15,078 nt of DNA from Thermoplasmata archaeon (GTDB lineage Archaea; Thermoplasmatota; Thermoplasmata; Thermoplasmatales; Thermoplasmataceae): assembly GCA_021797025.1 (NCBI GenBank), contig JAKAAK010000052.1, positions 1-15,078 of the forward strand, read 5' to 3'. Position 1 is the first letter of the stretch. Every line of letters starts with the position of its first letter. Position numbers and translations under genes: made by a program. Positions 14,129-15,078 of this stretch are shown here, one piece after another. Under the pieces are notes generated by a model. It was not told where the DNA came from. It did not search any database and saw only the letters and a program-made list of their open reading frames with translations.

Positions 14129-15078
14129 TTAACCCTTCCTGACAATTTTTTGAATATAATCTTCTAAAAAGTTCAGAGCTATTTCCGGGGCAAAGTTTTT
14201 GTTATAGTATTCTCTTGCATTTTTGCTTAGATATTCCCTCAATTTTCTGTCTTCCATCAATGTTTGTATATGTGTGACAAAATTTCCCGGATCATCTTCT
14301 ATAATTGCTTCCTTGCCGTTCGTCAAATTTGGAAATTCACATGCAATTACAGAAGTCGTGATTATAGCTTTTCCCATATACAGAGCCTCAAGCATTTTAG
14401 TCTGTATACCAGTACCTGAAATTAGTGGGAGGATAATCAGCGCACTTTTCTGCACGATTTCCCTGAATTTCTCCGCTGGAAGATAACCGGTAAATTTAAT
14501 ATTGTCTGGAATCTCATCCAACCTCACTGGAATATTATTAATGCCTGTTATTATGAACTGAATATCTTTTAATTTAGCAGCTATCTTTGCAATGAGGAGA
14601 ATTGCAATAGATGCTCCAACGTAATTATTTGAATAGAAAAGCACATAACTTCCGTTATTCTGAAATGCTTTAGGGGCATCAAAATAATATAATTCTGGAA
14701 GAAACTTTGCATCCTTTATACCGAGAGCTTTAAGTTGCGTTTCATCGAATGTGCTGACTGCAATCACGGATTTTGAAGCAAGAGTAGATATATATAATTT
14801 TGATATGATTAACCTGAACATTCTATATAAAATATTTGAAATTTTAAGTTGGTAGATTGATTTATGGTTAACAAATTTCATCCATTCAGGTAAATTATCT
14901 ACATAATGAGGAAGACCGGAAACTAATGCTAACTCAATAACAGGAATATTGTGTTTCTGCCTTAGTATGCGTGGTATTTGATTTTTGTTAAAGGATACTC
15001 TTATTACAAGGTCAAAATCTATATTGACTTTCTTAGACAGAGTTTCATAGCTGGGACCTCTATTCCTTAAGAATAATA
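14129..15078 (-). CDS. GT4-like glycosyltransferase, 5' end beyond the window
   Basis: The frame stays open from the stop at 14129 to the right edge. The ATG at 14881 (a 250-residue reading) is therefore internal: 65 further codons upstream read as good protein (DFDLVIRVSFNKNQIPR, then HNIPVIELALVSG). About 315 residues are visible. The C-terminal donor domain shows YVLFYSNNYVGAS (a variant of the usual G-N-x-x-Y/P loop), IQFIITGINN, NIKFTGYLPAEKF, and LIILPLISGTGIQTKMLEAL with the terminal Glu of the E-x7-E region. Here the first position of that motif is Ser/Gly rich (PLISGTGIQTKMLE), a form common in the GT4 subfamily with the GTGxxxKxLEA signature. Cytosolic enzyme; sugar unknown. Followed by 58 bases before the next GT4 gene. 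Confidence 0.85.
   Translation of the reverse strand, partial: LFLRNRGPSYETLSKKVNIDFDLVIRVSFNKNQIPRILRQKHNIPVIELALVSGLPHYVDNLPEWMKFVNHKSIYQLKISNILYRMFRLIISKLYISTLASKSVIAVSTFDETQLKALGIKDAKFLPELYYFDAPKAFQNNGSYVLFYSNNYVGASIAILLIAKIAAKLKDIQFIITGINNIPVRLDEIPDNIKFTGYLPAEKFREIVQKSALIILPLISGTGIQTKMLEALYMGKAIITTSVIACEFPNLTNGKEAIIEDDPGNFVTHIQTLMEDRKLREYLSKNAREYYNKNFAPEIALNFLEDYIQKIVRKG

Noticed and set aside
1..15078. tRNA, rRNA or CRISPR array
   Set aside because: No T-loop/anticodon pattern, no conserved rRNA stretch and no regularly spaced repeats were seen by eye on either strand; a covariance-model scan could not be run.

Overview
The window looks like chromosomal DNA of an AT-rich, acid-loving archaeon of the Thermoplasmatales (Ferroplasma, Acidiplasma or Picrophilus type). 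The grounds are inference from several signs. Genes are headed by TATA-like boxes about 23-30 nt before the start codon, often with no room for a leader or Shine-Dalgarno site. Ile is often ATA and Arg AGG or AGA. Two DUF2079-type polytopic membrane proteins are present, and one decayed gene carries the surface-protein repeat typical of this group. No rRNA, tRNA or CRISPR array was seen.

Left part (1 to about 5900) is a gene-poor, eroded region. It holds: the first 41 codons of a small VTT/DedA-like membrane protein cut by the window edge (minus strand); a frameshifted surface-protein repeat fragment; a membrane-anchored protein broken by an in-frame stop and a +1 frameshift (617-1832); a doubtful 78-codon ORF with a well-placed TATA box; an intact pyrrolidone-carboxylate peptidase (pcp); a clearly decayed transposase (3139-3700); a 27-bp palindrome; and an intact 461-residue protein that joins a PD-(D/E)XK-like nuclease fold to winged-helix-like regions. 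The last is the most likely source of unrecognised biology. Around 5460-5830 there are further transposase-like scraps.

Centre (5908-9431) is a complete dTDP-L-rhamnose set, laid out as rmlA(minus), rmlD(plus), rmlB(plus), rmlC(minus). rmlA and rmlD diverge from a 92-bp promoter region. rmlB and rmlC converge with stop codons that overlap in one TTAA. Together they convert glucose-1-phosphate and dTTP to dTDP-L-rhamnose (RmlA, then RmlB, RmlC, RmlD).

Right part (9600-15078) holds two convergent DUF2079 membrane proteins, which look like GT-C-type glycosyltransferases with large sequon-rich outer domains, and two GT-B/GT4-like cytosolic glycosyltransferases on the minus strand. The second of these runs off the window and has no start codon inside it. 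Context suggests a surface glycan locus: RmlABCD supply the activated sugar, the GT4 enzymes extend a carrier-linked glycan, and the DUF2079 proteins may act on the outer face of the membrane.
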